This document shows positions 25,793 through 34,801 of a stretch of 58,705 nucleotides of DNA, piece by piece. Position numbers and translations under genes: made by a program. The notes below the pieces were generated by a model. That model ran no database searches and was not told where the DNA came from. It saw only the letters and a list, made by a program, of their open reading frames with translations. Each line of letters opens with the position of its first letter. The stretch's first letter is position 1. The stretch is from Mycobacterium helveticum (GTDB lineage Bacteria > Actinomycetota > Actinomycetes > Mycobacteriales > Mycobacteriaceae): positions 1 to 58,705 of the forward strand of contig NZ_VMQU01000017.1 of the NCBI RefSeq assembly GCF_007714205.1. The letters are read 5' to 3'.

Positions 25793-26847
25793 ACGCGTCT
25801 CGAGTGCTGTGGCTTTCGCCGTGGATGCGGTCGCTGGCGCGGGTGCAGGCCGAAGCTCTGCGCCGCCGGGGAACCGACGTACTGTTGGTGACCACCGACC
25901 AGCATCCGGAGTCCGACGCCGCGCGCGACTACGAACTGGTGCTCGACCCGGGTTTACGAGCCGCCGCGTCGTGGCCCGCTATCTTCTCGGCCCGGCGGTG
26001 CGTTCGCGCATTTCGACCCGACGTGGTGATCACCGAACTGGTGCGCGATCCCCGCTGGATCGCGCTGGCCGGCCGGACACCGCGGATTCAGCTGGTGCAC
26101 GACGCCGGCCCGCACGACGCCATAGAACAGCGGCGGGCCTACGAACCGGTGATATTCGACCGATGGGGCGCCCGCTCGGCCGCCACCCTCAGCTACAGCG
26201 AGTACGTCGCAGCCGCCGTCGCCACTCGCCGCGACGTAGCCGGCACGCGTGTGTATGTGTCGCCGCTCACCAGCGACCTCGACCCCACGCTGGTTCCGCC
26301 GCTGGTGGGGCCGCAAGGACGGCACGGCTTCGCCATGGTCGGCCGGCTCTACCCGTACAAGAACGTCGATGTCGTGCTGGCCGCCTGGCAACGACACGTC
26401 GACGGCGGCGGCTGGCGCGGCGACGACCTCGCGCTCATCGGTGACGGACCTGGGTACGAGGGCGCCCTGCCCGAACACACGCACCGGCTCTCCGGCTGGT
26501 ACCGCTATCGCGACGTCGTGGCGCTACTGGCCGCCGCGAAAGGGTCGGTCACCCACTACCGGCGTGCCTCACAAAGCGGCGTTCAGGTGCTCTCGATGCA
26601 GCTGGGCGTGATGCCGATCGTCTCCCCCGCCGGCGGCCTGCCCGAATACCAGCCTCCTGGCTGCCCGCCTGTCGGTGTGGACGACGTGGCCGGGCTCGCC
26701 GCCACCTTCGATGCCCTGGCAGACCCGTTCACCGCGGCGAACCAGGGCGCCGCGGCGGCGCGCCACTACGCGCGCCGATTCGCCGTCGACCGCGTCGTGG
26801 ATCGCTTGCTGGACGTCATCGCCGAGGTGCTGGCCGGTGCGGTGTGA
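25789..26847 (+). CDS. GT4 glycosyltransferase
   Basis: A 352-residue GT-B glycosyltransferase. The donor domain carries FAMVGRLYPYKNVDVVLAAW, LALIGDGPGYEG and a variant of the ExE region, SQSGVQVLSMQLGVMPIVS, where the usual acidic residues are not obvious. GTG 25789 overlaps the previous stop as GTGA, so it is translationally coupled to the GT2-GT4 gene. It is the last gene of the first plus-strand operon (PPE or WecG-like gene onward) and converges with a methyltransferase 21 bp away. The sugar is unknown; the weakened acidic motif leaves activity less certain. Confidence 0.85.
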   Translation: MNASRVLWLSPWMRSLARVQAEALRRRGTDVLLVTTDQHPESDAARDYELVLDPGLRAAASWPAIFSARRCVRAFRPDVVITELVRDPRWIALAGRTPRIQLVHDAGPHDAIEQRRAYEPVIFDRWGARSAATLSYSEYVAAAVATRRDVAGTRVYVSPLTSDLDPTLVPPLVGPQGRHGFAMVGRLYPYKNVDVVLAAWQRHVDGGGWRGDDLALIGDGPGYEGALPEHTHRLSGWYRYRDVVALLAAAKGSVTHYRRASQSGVQVLSMQLGVMPIVSPAGGLPEYQPPGCPPVGVDDVAGLAATFDALADPFTAANQGAAAARHYARRFAVDRVVDRLLDVIAEVLAGAV

Positions 26848-26868
26848 CGGCAACATCGGCATACCCGT

Positions 26869-27822
26869 TCACCCCTTCTGGGCGACCAGCGCGACATTGT
26901 CCGAGAAAAGACCGAGCTTGCACAGCAAGGTGCCACACCAGCGGCGCAACGCAGACGCGGGCAACAGCCCCAAAATCTTTTCGACTGACGACTCGATCCG
27001 CAGGAAAAAGAATCCCAACTTGTCAGAGTCAGCGAAATTTCCGGCGCCCAGGATCGTCACGAGCACACGAAATCTCCGGGGCACGAAACCACAGTGGACG
27101 GAGACGAAACCGGCCCGCCGCACCGCCTCGGCCAGTTCGCGGTTCGTATATTCCTTGAGGTGCATCCCTTGTGGTTCGGCGATTTTGAAAACACGAGAAA
27201 CGTCGTGTGGTCCGGTATATCTGTTCGGCGTGTTGAATACATATCGCCCACCCTTCTTCAGGATGGAGTGGACGCCCCGCAAATGACAATCCAGATCGTC
27301 GGGATGAAGATGTTCGATCACTTGATCGGAGACCACGGCATCGTAAGTCCCGGCGGGCTCGAAGGTGCCCAGGTGCACACCGTCCGACCTTCCCCAGGAA
27401 AGGTTCGGGTGCGCGTCGGCCACCAGCGCTTCTCCGCGTTTGCCGGTGATCTCGCTCCCCTTGCAGTGGTGACCGTTGCGGGCCAGGAACACAATCAGGT
27501 CCCCGTGCCCGGATCCGATTTCATAGACCGACTTCGGCGGTGGACCGACTAATTGCAACCATCTCGCGAATCTTTCAGCGGGCGGTGCGGTGTCGGCATC
27601 GCCTGAGAACTTGTTGAGCCAGTCCAACTCGTCGTACAGCCGCGTGTAACAACGATCGAAGACGCCCCATCTTTCGCCGGGGGCGGATTGCAGCAATTCT
27701 GCCGTCAGTTGTCTTTCAAGCTGCCAATGATGCAAAATCATCTGCCGGGTAATATCGACCTCGGCCGGGATGCTGTAGATCTTCTTGTAGCGGGCGATCA
27801 ACTTTTTTTCCCTGGGTTCCAT
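26869..27822 (-). CDS. SAM-dependent methyltransferase in the polysaccharide locus
   Basis: A 317-residue class I methyltransferase. Motif I is SVYEIGSGHGDLIVFLARNG, the post-motif is YDAVVSDQVIEHLHPDDLD, and KKGGRYVFNTPNRYTGP follows. An N-terminal helical segment of about 85 residues precedes the fold, and a C-terminal hydrophobic region (LGFFFLRIESSVEKILGLL) may contact the membrane. ATG 27822 (MEPREKKLIARYKK) was chosen on family appearance and AAGGGA upstream. It follows the BcsB-like gene by 80 bp on the same strand. Base composition is visibly less GC-rich than core genes, consistent with acquisition. Confidence 0.85.
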   Translation of the reverse strand: MEPREKKLIARYKKIYSIPAEVDITRQMILHHWQLERQLTAELLQSAPGERWGVFDRCYTRLYDELDWLNKFSGDADTAPPAERFARWLQLVGPPPKSVYEIGSGHGDLIVFLARNGHHCKGSEITGKRGEALVADAHPNLSWGRSDGVHLGTFEPAGTYDAVVSDQVIEHLHPDDLDCHLRGVHSILKKGGRYVFNTPNRYTGPHDVSRVFKIAEPQGMHLKEYTNRELAEAVRRAGFVSVHCGFVPRRFRVLVTILGAGNFADSDKLGFFFLRIESSVEKILGLLPASALRRWCGTLLCKLGLFSDNVALVAQKG

Positions 27823-27902
27823 CAAGCTTCTATCCCTTGCTTCGCGATGAGCGGCCAACGGCGCGGGACACGGTACTGCGTGAACACCCCGGCGTCGATA
27901 TT

Positions 27903-29900
27903 TCAGCGTCGCAGTGAAATGCGCCCGCTGCGCACCACGATGACCGCGGCACCGACGACGGCCACGGCAAGCCACGCTCCGCCGAACCACCACAGCCAGC
28001 CCAGGCCGGAGTTGCTTCCCGGTGTTGCGCCCGCAGCGACCACGTTCCTGGGATCGACGGTCACAGGGTCATGCCCGGGCACGGACACCACCGCGACACC
28101 CCTGATGCCCGACCAGTGCTTCCTGTCGCTGCCGAACCACCGGAGGAGTTCGTCGAGCTGAGCGGGCGCGCCGTTGGACGTCGCGACCAGCAACGACCGG
28201 CCGCGGTCGAACAGCGCTTGCAGGGAACCGAACTGGATTGTCGGGTCCAGTGAGAGCGTGGTCGGCTTGCCGTCGGTCCCGAAGGCGTTGAGGGTGATCG
28301 GCCCGCTGGACCCCGCGGACACCGGAAGCACGACGTCGGGATGGTTCCATCCGTCCGCGGCGACCACCACGGCGGGATCGGAGGATTCGAGCGCTTTTTT
28401 CGGCGTCGTCACGACGGTGCCGATCGGGATCGAGCTGATGCGCTGCAGGCCCACCATGATGTCGGCGGCACGCGCAGTGTCACCGAAGGAGCGTGGCTCG
28501 ACACCCACCTGCACCTTGGGCATGAGCGCCTGCGGCACAGAACGCAGGCCGTCGGGCACCGGCGGCTTGGCCGGTCTGCTCTGCACGACGGTGTCGCCGT
28601 CGATGGTCAATGTGAGGGCCCGGTCTCCGGCGCCGACGATGGAGAAGTCACCGCAACGTCCGGCGTTGGCCGCAAGATCCAATGTCACGTCAAGGGCGGT
28701 CCATCGCTGCAGCAGCCGATCCGGGACATCGACCCAGCGGTCGATCACACCATGACCGTCGGTGGGCCAATGGTCGATGGTCTCCTGTCCGATCGTCACG
28801 GCGATCTGGCCGCCCATGTCGGCCGGCGTCGGCGAGTAGGAACCCTGCAGGTGTACCCGGACCGCGTGGATGGACCTGCCAAATCGGGTCTGGTCCAACG
28901 GGATCGACACCTGTGGCCGCAGCGCCGTGGACGTGGCGAAGGGCATGCCCAATTCCCGCAGCGTGGTGCTGTCGCCGGGCAGCCGGACGCTGGGCTTCAG
29001 CGATTGCACAGAAGCCCGCGAAGCAAGGGCGAGTCCGGACAGATCGCTGAACAGCAACGCCGCGTTTGATTCCTCGGTCGGCCCCAGAGTGCCCGAGATC
29101 AACAGCCACGGCATACCGGTCGCACCCTGCAGGGAAAGTCCGTTGTCGGGTCCCTCTTTGACGACAATCTGCCGCTCCTGCGGTCGCGGCGGCGTCGGCG
29201 GTGCCGCCTGTCCGTCGCCCAGCGGGGCCATGACGATCTCGGGATCCTGCTGGCCGTAGTGCGCGGCCAAGGATGTGGCGAGTTGAATCGCCGTGTCGGA
29301 CTCCGCGGGTGAAGGCGACTGCGGCACGAAGATGGTGAGTTTGCGCAGCACCGGGGGCAAGAATTGGGCTACGGTGATGGGCGGTTGCTCGACCCCGGTG
29401 TAGCTGATCGATGCGCGGACAAGCCGCAACGGGCTCCACGGGTAGACGCAAAACCCTTCTTCGGGGACGAGATATGCGCGCACTGAAAACGTCACCCAGT
29501 CGTCCACCACTTCTGCCCCGGTCAGCGGTATGACGATCGGCGCCTGATCGGCGGTGGGCAGATTCATCCTCACGATTTCGCGATCGTCCTGGGCGACGGA
29601 GATGATTCCCGCGCGAGAATTGATCGCCGGCTCGACGGTCGCATTCAATGCGGACGGCGTCAATCCGTGCGGGACCGGCACGCTCAACTGCACTATGCCG
29701 TCTAATCCGTAGAAGACCATGTCTGAGTCGAACCCCAGGTCCTTCAACGGCAGAGTCAACCTGGCGGTCGTGTCGGTTTCGGCAGGCTCGGTCGTCGTAC
29801 CCGGTTCGTCGGGTTCGGCCCATGATGGCGGCGCACTCAGGGCCAGTAATCCGATCACACCGGCCAGTGCAATGGCTCTGCCCAGTGACTTCGGCATCAT
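27903..29900 (-). CDS. BcsB-like exported protein of cellulose-synthase type
   Basis: A roughly 665-residue exported protein resembling the BcsB subunit of bacterial cellulose synthase. The signal peptide is MMPKSLGRAIALAGVIGLLA ending SAPPSWA. Then come beta-rich carbohydrate-binding-like repeats (LPLKDLGFDSDMVFYGLDG, VHLQGSYSPTPADMGGQIAV), and a single C-terminal helix GLGWLWWFGGAWLAVAVVGA with a basic tail anchors it. In cellulose systems BcsB guides the nascent glucan with BcsA, but no BcsA-like synthase is in this window. The start is uncertain among ATG 29918, GTG 29903, ATG 29900 and ATG 29897; a -10-like element lies inside the first codons of the longest version, favouring the shorter ones. 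Confidence 0.8.
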   Translation of the reverse strand: MMPKSLGRAIALAGVIGLLALSAPPSWAEPDEPGTTTEPAETDTTARLTLPLKDLGFDSDMVFYGLDGIVQLSVPVPHGLTPSALNATVEPAINSRAGIISVAQDDREIVRMNLPTADQAPIVIPLTGAEVVDDWVTFSVRAYLVPEEGFCVYPWSPLRLVRASISYTGVEQPPITVAQFLPPVLRKLTIFVPQSPSPAESDTAIQLATSLAAHYGQQDPEIVMAPLGDGQAAPPTPPRPQERQIVVKEGPDNGLSLQGATGMPWLLISGTLGPTEESNAALLFSDLSGLALASRASVQSLKPSVRLPGDSTTLRELGMPFATSTALRPQVSIPLDQTRFGRSIHAVRVHLQGSYSPTPADMGGQIAVTIGQETIDHWPTDGHGVIDRWVDVPDRLLQRWTALDVTLDLAANAGRCGDFSIVGAGDRALTLTIDGDTVVQSRPAKPPVPDGLRSVPQALMPKVQVGVEPRSFGDTARAADIMVGLQRISSIPIGTVVTTPKKALESSDPAVVVAADGWNHPDVVLPVSAGSSGPITLNAFGTDGKPTTLSLDPTIQFGSLQALFDRGRSLLVATSNGAPAQLDELLRWFGSDRKHWSGIRGVAVVSVPGHDPVTVDPRNVVAAGATPGSNSGLGWLWWFGGAWLAVAVVGAAVIVVRSGRISLRR

Positions 29901-29903
29901 CAC

Positions 29904-29917
29904 CCGATCAGTATGCA
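29904..29917 (-). promoter_or_regulatory. -10 element shared with the second lipoprotein gene
   Basis: Read on the minus strand, TGCATACTGATCGG occurs just before GTG/ATG codons of the BcsB-like gene. TGCATACTTATCGG occupies the same position before the lipoprotein gene starting at 41585. CATACT would act as -10 with transcription starting at or near the start codon. The match is 13 of 14 bases. Confidence 0.45.
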
Positions 29918-29918
29918 T

Positions 29919-30348
29919 TGCTCATTGCATTTCAACCCAATTCCTTGATCATTCACTCTGCCCGGGGGCGCGAAAGCCGATCCGGCCGAGGTTCCCGCGA
30001 GCGCGCCTCACCGCCGAAACGTCGACGTGCATTCGGCGAATTCAACGCGCGGGGGAGGCGGCAACCGGCTGGACGCAGCTATCAGTCATGACTGCGGATC
30101 GGCGATATTCCCGGCGGGGTCCAATCCGGTCGTGGTGACCATGCCGTCGGCCGGATCGGCCCGCGCCCTGCGGGCCCTGAAGGTCCTGGAGGCGGCCGTG
30201 GCATGTGTTTGCTAGGGTCGCGACTGACTCCGGCGCCGCGGCCGGGGATTCCCCAGCGGGATGCAGCAGGTCGCCAGGAAGGACGCCGTCGGGTGCGCGA
30301 AGCACGGCCGCCGAGAGAGCGCCGTCGCGCGCGTGGGTCGGCTCGCGG
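29919..30348. other. Divergent intergenic region, BcsB-like gene and GT4 gene
   Basis: About 430 bp between divergent genes without a convincing coding sequence. It holds the perfect 12-bp palindrome CAGTCATGACTG at 30083-30094, a candidate operator, and a short repeat of GCATT next to the BcsB-like promoter. Small open frames are present but have no ribosome binding site or recognisable domain. Confidence 0.5.
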
Positions 30349-31473
30349 GTGAAGGCACCGGCGGCGACACGGCAGCCGATCCGGGTGCTCACGATCGGCA
30401 ACGCACCGGCCGGGCCCGACAGCCGCGGCGGCATGGCGACCGTGATGCGATTGATCATCGAGGACACCGACCCGCGGTTCCATATCCGCCACGTGACCAC
30501 CTATGTCGACGCCTCCGCCGCGACGCGGCTGCGGACGGGTATCTCGGGCATGCTGAAGGCATCGGCGCTGCTGTTGTTCGGGTCCGTCGACGTCGTACAC
30601 GTCCACTACTCGTGGCGCGGCAGCATCGTGCGCAAGTCCGTCCCGTTGTTCGTCGCGCGGCTGCGGGGCGTCCCGTCGATCGTCCACGGCCACACCTCGC
30701 ATTTCTTCCCGTGGCTCGACGGCCTGCCGCCGCCGCTGCGACGCGCCGTGCGGGCGGCGCTGCGCGCCGACTACTCGGTCGTGCTCGCCAGATCCCACAT
30801 CGAGAAGTCCTGCACGCGGCTGGGATTCGACGAATCCCACACCCGGCTGCTCTACAACCCGGTGGTCATGCCTGCCGCCACGCCGTCGCCGCGTTCGGGT
30901 CAGCCGTTGCGAGTGGTATCGCTGGGCAGACTGGGCACCAACAAGGGAACCTACGACCTTGTCCGCGCGGTCGGCATGCTGCGCGACGACATCCGGGCCA
31001 ACGTGCGGATCACGTTGGCCGGTGACGGGGATGTGGACCAGGTGCGTACATTGGTCCACGCCAGCGGGCTGGAGGACATTCTCGCCGTCGTCGGCTGGGT
31101 CGACTCCGCCGAGCGGGACCGGTTGCTGGCCGAGTCGGCGATCTTCGTCCTGCCCAGCTACAGCGAGGGACTGCCGATGGCGGTGCTGGAGGCCATGGCC
31201 AACGGGGTGGCGCCGGTGACCACCGCGGTGGGCGCGATACCCGAGGTGGTCACCGACGGGGTGAACGGCTTGCTGGTCAGGCCCGGCGATCCCGTCCAAC
31301 TCGCGGCCGCGCTGCAGTCGCTCGTCGCCGATGCCGACCTGCGCAACCGCCTGGCCGCCGCCGCGCACGCGCGTGCCGGCGAGTTCGACGTCGCCCACTG
31401 GCGGGAGGCGCTGCACGACTTGTGGCTCACCGCCGCACGCCAGGGGGCCGGGGGGCCCAGCGCGCGGCGGTGA
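30349..31473 (+). CDS. GT4 glycosyltransferase
   Basis: A 374-residue retaining GT-B glycosyltransferase. The N-terminal domain has IGNAPAGPDSRGGMATVM and VVHVHYSWRGSIVRK. The C-terminal donor domain has VVSLGRLGTNKGTYDLVRAV, ITLAGDGDVDQVRTLV and the full ExE motif SEGLPMAVLEAMANGVAPV. GTG 30349 (VKAPAATRQPIRVLTIGN) was chosen close to the first beta strand; the frame extends to GTG 30205. It stands alone on the plus strand and its end overlaps the convergent deacetylase gene by 47 bp. Confidence 0.88.
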   Translation: MKAPAATRQPIRVLTIGNAPAGPDSRGGMATVMRLIIEDTDPRFHIRHVTTYVDASAATRLRTGISGMLKASALLLFGSVDVVHVHYSWRGSIVRKSVPLFVARLRGVPSIVHGHTSHFFPWLDGLPPPLRRAVRAALRADYSVVLARSHIEKSCTRLGFDESHTRLLYNPVVMPAATPSPRSGQPLRVVSLGRLGTNKGTYDLVRAVGMLRDDIRANVRITLAGDGDVDQVRTLVHASGLEDILAVVGWVDSAERDRLLAESAIFVLPSYSEGLPMAVLEAMANGVAPVTTAVGAIPEVVTDGVNGLLVRPGDPVQLAAALQSLVADADLRNRLAAAAHARAGEFDVAHWREALHDLWLTAARQGAGGPSARR

Positions 31474-32524
31474 TCCCGCGGCCGCCGCCGTAGCGGCGCG
31501 GCAGCCCCCCGGAGACCATGAGCCGGAAGTAAGCGAACGACGAATCGCTGCCCACTGCCAACCGCGGCAGCGCCAGCGGGTCACAGTGCGCATCGGCGAA
31601 TCCGGGGGCGGTCGACAACGCCCAACGCACGCCGCGGCCACGCAGGACATCCTTGGCGCGCTCGTCGAAATCATGCGGGCGGCCGTTGGGATACGCGAAA
31701 ATTGTGGGCTTCGAGCCGGTCTCATGTTCGAGCACCGAGCACGAATCGATGATTTCGCGCTGGACGTCTTCGTCGCTGCAGCGCGCCAGAATCGGATGGG
31801 TCACGGTATGGGGATGCAGCGTCACCAGGCCGTCGCTGATGATCTCGTGCGCTTCGCCCCAGGAGAGCATCTCGAACGAGCCCGGTTCACCGTCGCGGTA
31901 GCCCAGCACCGCGAGAATCTGCTGCAGCACCGCGATACGTCGCGCGTCGGCCAGGTCTTTGAGCCGATCAACCGCGGCCGCGTAGACCCCGCCGCGGGCC
32001 GCGGTACCGCCGAGGGAACGTGTGCCCAGCCCCAGCGCGCTCAGGTCGACCTCGGTTTCGGTGGTGCGGGCGATGGCCAGCCAGAGCCGGTCGGGCCACA
32101 GGGTCTGGTCGCTGCCCATCGGACCCGTCGCCAGGAACACCGCCGCGGGAAGCGCCAAATCCCGTAACACCGGGACCGCGTTTGTCGCCAGATTGCGGGT
32201 GCCGTCGTCGAACGTGATGGCCAGGGCGCGCGGCGGCAACGTCCCCGCCGCTAGCCGATCCAGGGCCTCAACGAGCTGCAGGACGGTGAAATGCGCGCGG
32301 AGATAATGCAGTTGACGGCGAAAAAGCGCCGAGCCGAGCACATGCCAGCAGGGCGGCGACAGTGGTTCGTGTTCGACACCGTGGAACATCACGATCAGGA
32401 GCCGGTCGCGGTGGCGCCGCCGCGCGAATGCCGGAACCCCGAGGGCGCACAGCAGTCCGGCCGCGCCGTTTTTCGTCCACGTGCGGATCGCGGCCGGCGC
32501 AAACTCCCTGAGCCCTGCCATCAT
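31427..32524 (-). CDS. NodB-type polysaccharide deacetylase
   Basis: A 365-residue protein with the NodB homology domain, removing N- or O-acetyl groups from a glycan. The metal and catalytic motif TFDDG is at 104-108, HTVTH at 239-243, and FAYPNGRPHDF follows. An insertion of about 80 residues separates the first two motifs. The N-terminus (NGAAGLLCALGVPAF) is weakly hydrophobic but not a clear signal peptide, so it may act in the cytoplasm on lipid-linked intermediates. Two consecutive ATGs (32524, 32521) are possible starts. It converges with and overlaps the GT4 gene and is divergent from an FkbM methyltransferase. Confidence 0.85.
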   Translation of the reverse strand: MMAGLREFAPAAIRTWTKNGAAGLLCALGVPAFARRRHRDRLLIVMFHGVEHEPLSPPCWHVLGSALFRRQLHYLRAHFTVLQLVEALDRLAAGTLPPRALAITFDDGTRNLATNAVPVLRDLALPAAVFLATGPMGSDQTLWPDRLWLAIARTTETEVDLSALGLGTRSLGGTAARGGVYAAAVDRLKDLADARRIAVLQQILAVLGYRDGEPGSFEMLSWGEAHEIISDGLVTLHPHTVTHPILARCSDEDVQREIIDSCSVLEHETGSKPTIFAYPNGRPHDFDERAKDVLRGRGVRWALSTAPGFADAHCDPLALPRLAVGSDSSFAYFRLMVSGGLPRRYGGGRGITAARWAPRPPGVRR

Positions 32525-32551
32525 CTGTGAGACCCTAATGCGACGCCGGGC

Positions 32552-32608
32552 CTGACCTGAAGACCCCTGACCTGAAGCTCCTGACCGGAAGCTCCTGACC
32601 GGGAGCTA
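32552..32608. repeat. Four-copy 14-bp tandem repeat in a divergent promoter region
   Basis: Four degenerate units of CTGACCKGAAGCTC start at 32552, 32567, 32581 and 32595 (the first is followed by one extra base). They lie between the deacetylase gene and the FkbM-type methyltransferase gene. Such phased repeats can be regulator sites or simple slippage products. Confidence 0.7.
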
Positions 32609-32755
32609 AGGTGGCGACGTGGCCAAGCCGAGCGATGAACGGCTCCCCGAGACCCGTCGATCGTTCGACGGGACCGCGACGCGTGGCCGCCACTGCTACC
32701 ACGGATTTCGGGCCGAGGTTGCGGCCGGCCGGTGCGAGCACCTGACGGTGATCGG

Positions 32756-33700
32756 GTGAGCGGGCCACTGCGGGACATCCTGTGCCCGGCGCGTCTGACA
32801 CACATCGTGGATGTCGGGGCGAGCCGGAGCTGCGGCGACTGGCCCTACACGCCGATGCTCGAAGCGGGTTTGTGTCATGTGACAGGCTTCGAGCCGGCGC
32901 GCGAGGCGTTGCTCGCCCTGCAAAAAGCGTGCGGGCCCAACGAGTCCTACCTGCCTTACGCTCTGGGTGACGGCACCACGCAGACCCTGAAGGTTTGTCC
33001 GGCTCCGGGCGGGATGACCAGCTTGCTCGAACCCGATCTGACAGCGCAAGGACTTTTCACGCTCTTCGATCCGTTCGGCGTGGTGGTCGATCGCGTCCCG
33101 GTCGACACGCACCGGCTTGACGACATCGATGAAATCGAGCATCTCGATCTGCTGAAGATCGACATCCAGGGAAGCGAGCTTTCCGTCTTCGAAAATGGCC
33201 GGAACAAGCTGGCCGGGGCGGTGGCAATTCAGACCGAGGTGTCATTCATCACGCTGTATCAAAACCAGCCCTCATTCGGCGAGGTTGATGTGGAGTTGCG
33301 GCGTCAGGGGTTCCTACCGCACTGCATTGCCGGGGACGTGAAGAAGTGGATGATCGGCGACTTCGCTGTCGGCGGAAATCCCGAGCGGGCGCTGAATCAG
33401 ATCCTGGAAGCCGATATCGTCTATGTGCGTGATTTCTTCCGTCCGGACGGGATGACCGACGAGCAATTGAGGCATTTGGCTCTGATAGGGCACCACTGCT
33501 ACGGGTCCTACGACTTGGCGTTTCGCTGTCTGCGATTGCTGGAGGACAGAAACGCGGTGCCGGCAGGCGGCGCGCAACGTTATCTGAAAAGCTGCAAGAG
33601 TTCCCTACGAGGCAAAAGAGCGCGCTGGTGGGCGGAGTACAACATGGCACGCCTGAAACAGCGCGGACAAAAATGGGTGAGGTCGGCGGCGCCGAGTTAG
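32756..33700 (+). CDS. FkbM-family methyltransferase
   Basis: A 314-residue SAM methyltransferase of the FkbM type, which usually O-methylates sugars. Motif I is LTHIVDVGASRSCGDWPY, the acidic residue lies in HVTGFEPAREAL, and the family hallmark LDLLKIDIQGSELSVFENG is intact. The C-terminal 80 residues are rich in Lys/Arg (GKRARWWAEYNMARLKQRG). GTG 32756 was chosen near the fold start; GTG 32732 is an alternative. Composition is less GC-rich than core genes. It is followed by another methyltransferase on the same strand after 99 bp. Confidence 0.85.
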   Translation: MSGPLRDILCPARLTHIVDVGASRSCGDWPYTPMLEAGLCHVTGFEPAREALLALQKACGPNESYLPYALGDGTTQTLKVCPAPGGMTSLLEPDLTAQGLFTLFDPFGVVVDRVPVDTHRLDDIDEIEHLDLLKIDIQGSELSVFENGRNKLAGAVAIQTEVSFITLYQNQPSFGEVDVELRRQGFLPHCIAGDVKKWMIGDFAVGGNPERALNQILEADIVYVRDFFRPDGMTDEQLRHLALIGHHCYGSYDLAFRCLRLLEDRNAVPAGGAQRYLKSCKSSLRGKRARWWAEYNMARLKQRGQKWVRSAAPS

Positions 33701-33799
33701 CAAACCGGCTGGAGTGGCGCCCCGGCAGTTGATGCCGCGCAGAGCTCTACGGTCGCCACGATCGGGGCGCCGCGCGCACCGGAACGCTACAGTGACCTG

Positions 33800-34756
33800 G
33801 TGCTCAGCCTCGAGACGATGGTCGCCGAGGGCCTCATCATCTGCCCACGCTGCGCCGGCCCGGTGCGCCCCGCCGACGGATCATGGCGTTGCTCGAACGC
33901 GTCCTGCCGATACGCCGAGGAGCCCTTTCCCGTGGTTTCGGGCGTACCGGCACTTGTCGACTTCGACCGCAGCGTGCTCGACGCCGACAAGTTGCGGGGT
34001 TCGGGGGGCGCATCGCCGATCCGCCGGACCAGGTTCCACCGCGTGCTGAATCGACTGCTCCATCCGGCCAACACCACCGCGTCCGCCAGCGTCGCCCGCA
34101 TGCTGCGTCTGCTCGGGGCCGATGATGACGCGGCGCGGCGAAGACCCCGAATTCTCGTGATCGGGGGCGGTACCCGGGGCGACGGCCTGGCGGCACTGTA
34201 CGCCGAGCCGGCGGTCGATCTCATCGCCTTCGACATCTACTTCAGCCCCGCGGTGCAATTCGTCGGAGACGGACACGCGATCCCGCTGACCGACGGCTCC
34301 GTCGACGGCGTGGTCATCCAGGCCGTGCTCCAGCACATGCTGGAGCCCACGGTTGTGGTGAACGAGATCCACCGCGTTCTGCGCAGCGGCGGAATCGTCT
34401 ACGCCGACTCGCCTTTTCTCCAGCAGGTGTGCGAAGGGCCCTACGACTTCACCCGTTTCACCGATAGCGGCCACCGGTACCTGTTCCGCAGCTTCGAGTG
34501 CGTCGACTCCGGCTGTGTGGCCGGAGCCGGCACGGCGTTGCGGTGGTCGCTCGACTATTTCGTGCGGGCGCTGACCCGATCGGTTCGGCTCGGCAGAGTC
34601 ACGTCGCTGTGCTTTTTCTGGCTCAGCTTCGTCGACCGAATGCTCGACCGGGGGCATTCGCTGGACGCGGCCAGCAGTGTTTTCTTCCTCGGCCGCAAGA
34701 GCGCCGCCCCGATCACGCCGACCCAGATCATCGGCTACTACCAGGGCCGAACGTGA
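33800..34756 (+). CDS. Methyltransferase with N-terminal zinc ribbon
   Basis: A 318-residue methyltransferase. Residues 15-37 form a Trm112-like zinc-ribbon pattern (CPRCAG, then CSNASC), followed by FPVVSGVPALVDFD. The class I fold has ILVIGGGTRGDGLAALY as motif I, then AIPLTDGSVDGVVIQAVLQH and RVLRSGGIVYADSPF. Such proteins often modify glycans in polysaccharide loci. The start is GTG 33800 (ATG 33818 is possible). It converges on the Wzy-like gene with a 45-bp gap containing a weak GGCC-TTCGG-GGCC hairpin that may end transcription. Confidence 0.83.
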   Translation: MLSLETMVAEGLIICPRCAGPVRPADGSWRCSNASCRYAEEPFPVVSGVPALVDFDRSVLDADKLRGSGGASPIRRTRFHRVLNRLLHPANTTASASVARMLRLLGADDDAARRRPRILVIGGGTRGDGLAALYAEPAVDLIAFDIYFSPAVQFVGDGHAIPLTDGSVDGVVIQAVLQHMLEPTVVVNEIHRVLRSGGIVYADSPFLQQVCEGPYDFTRFTDSGHRYLFRSFECVDSGCVAGAGTALRWSLDYFVRALTRSVRLGRVTSLCFFWLSFVDRMLDRGHSLDAASSVFFLGRKSAAPITPTQIIGYYQGRT

Positions 34757-34801
34757 GGGCCTTCGGGGCCGCACCGGCGCCGATTTCGCACACCGCCGAA
34801 G

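Noticed and set aside
30141..30215. Short plus-strand frame with SARALRALKVLEAAVA, slightly like an IclR helix-turn-helix start
   Set aside because: Only 24 codons, no ribosome binding site and no continuation in another frame.
34757..34801. Strong bidirectional terminator between the zinc-ribbon methyltransferase and Wzy-like genes
   Set aside because: Only a 4-bp GGCC stem with a TTCGG loop is present and no U-tract follows; too weak to list as a terminator.
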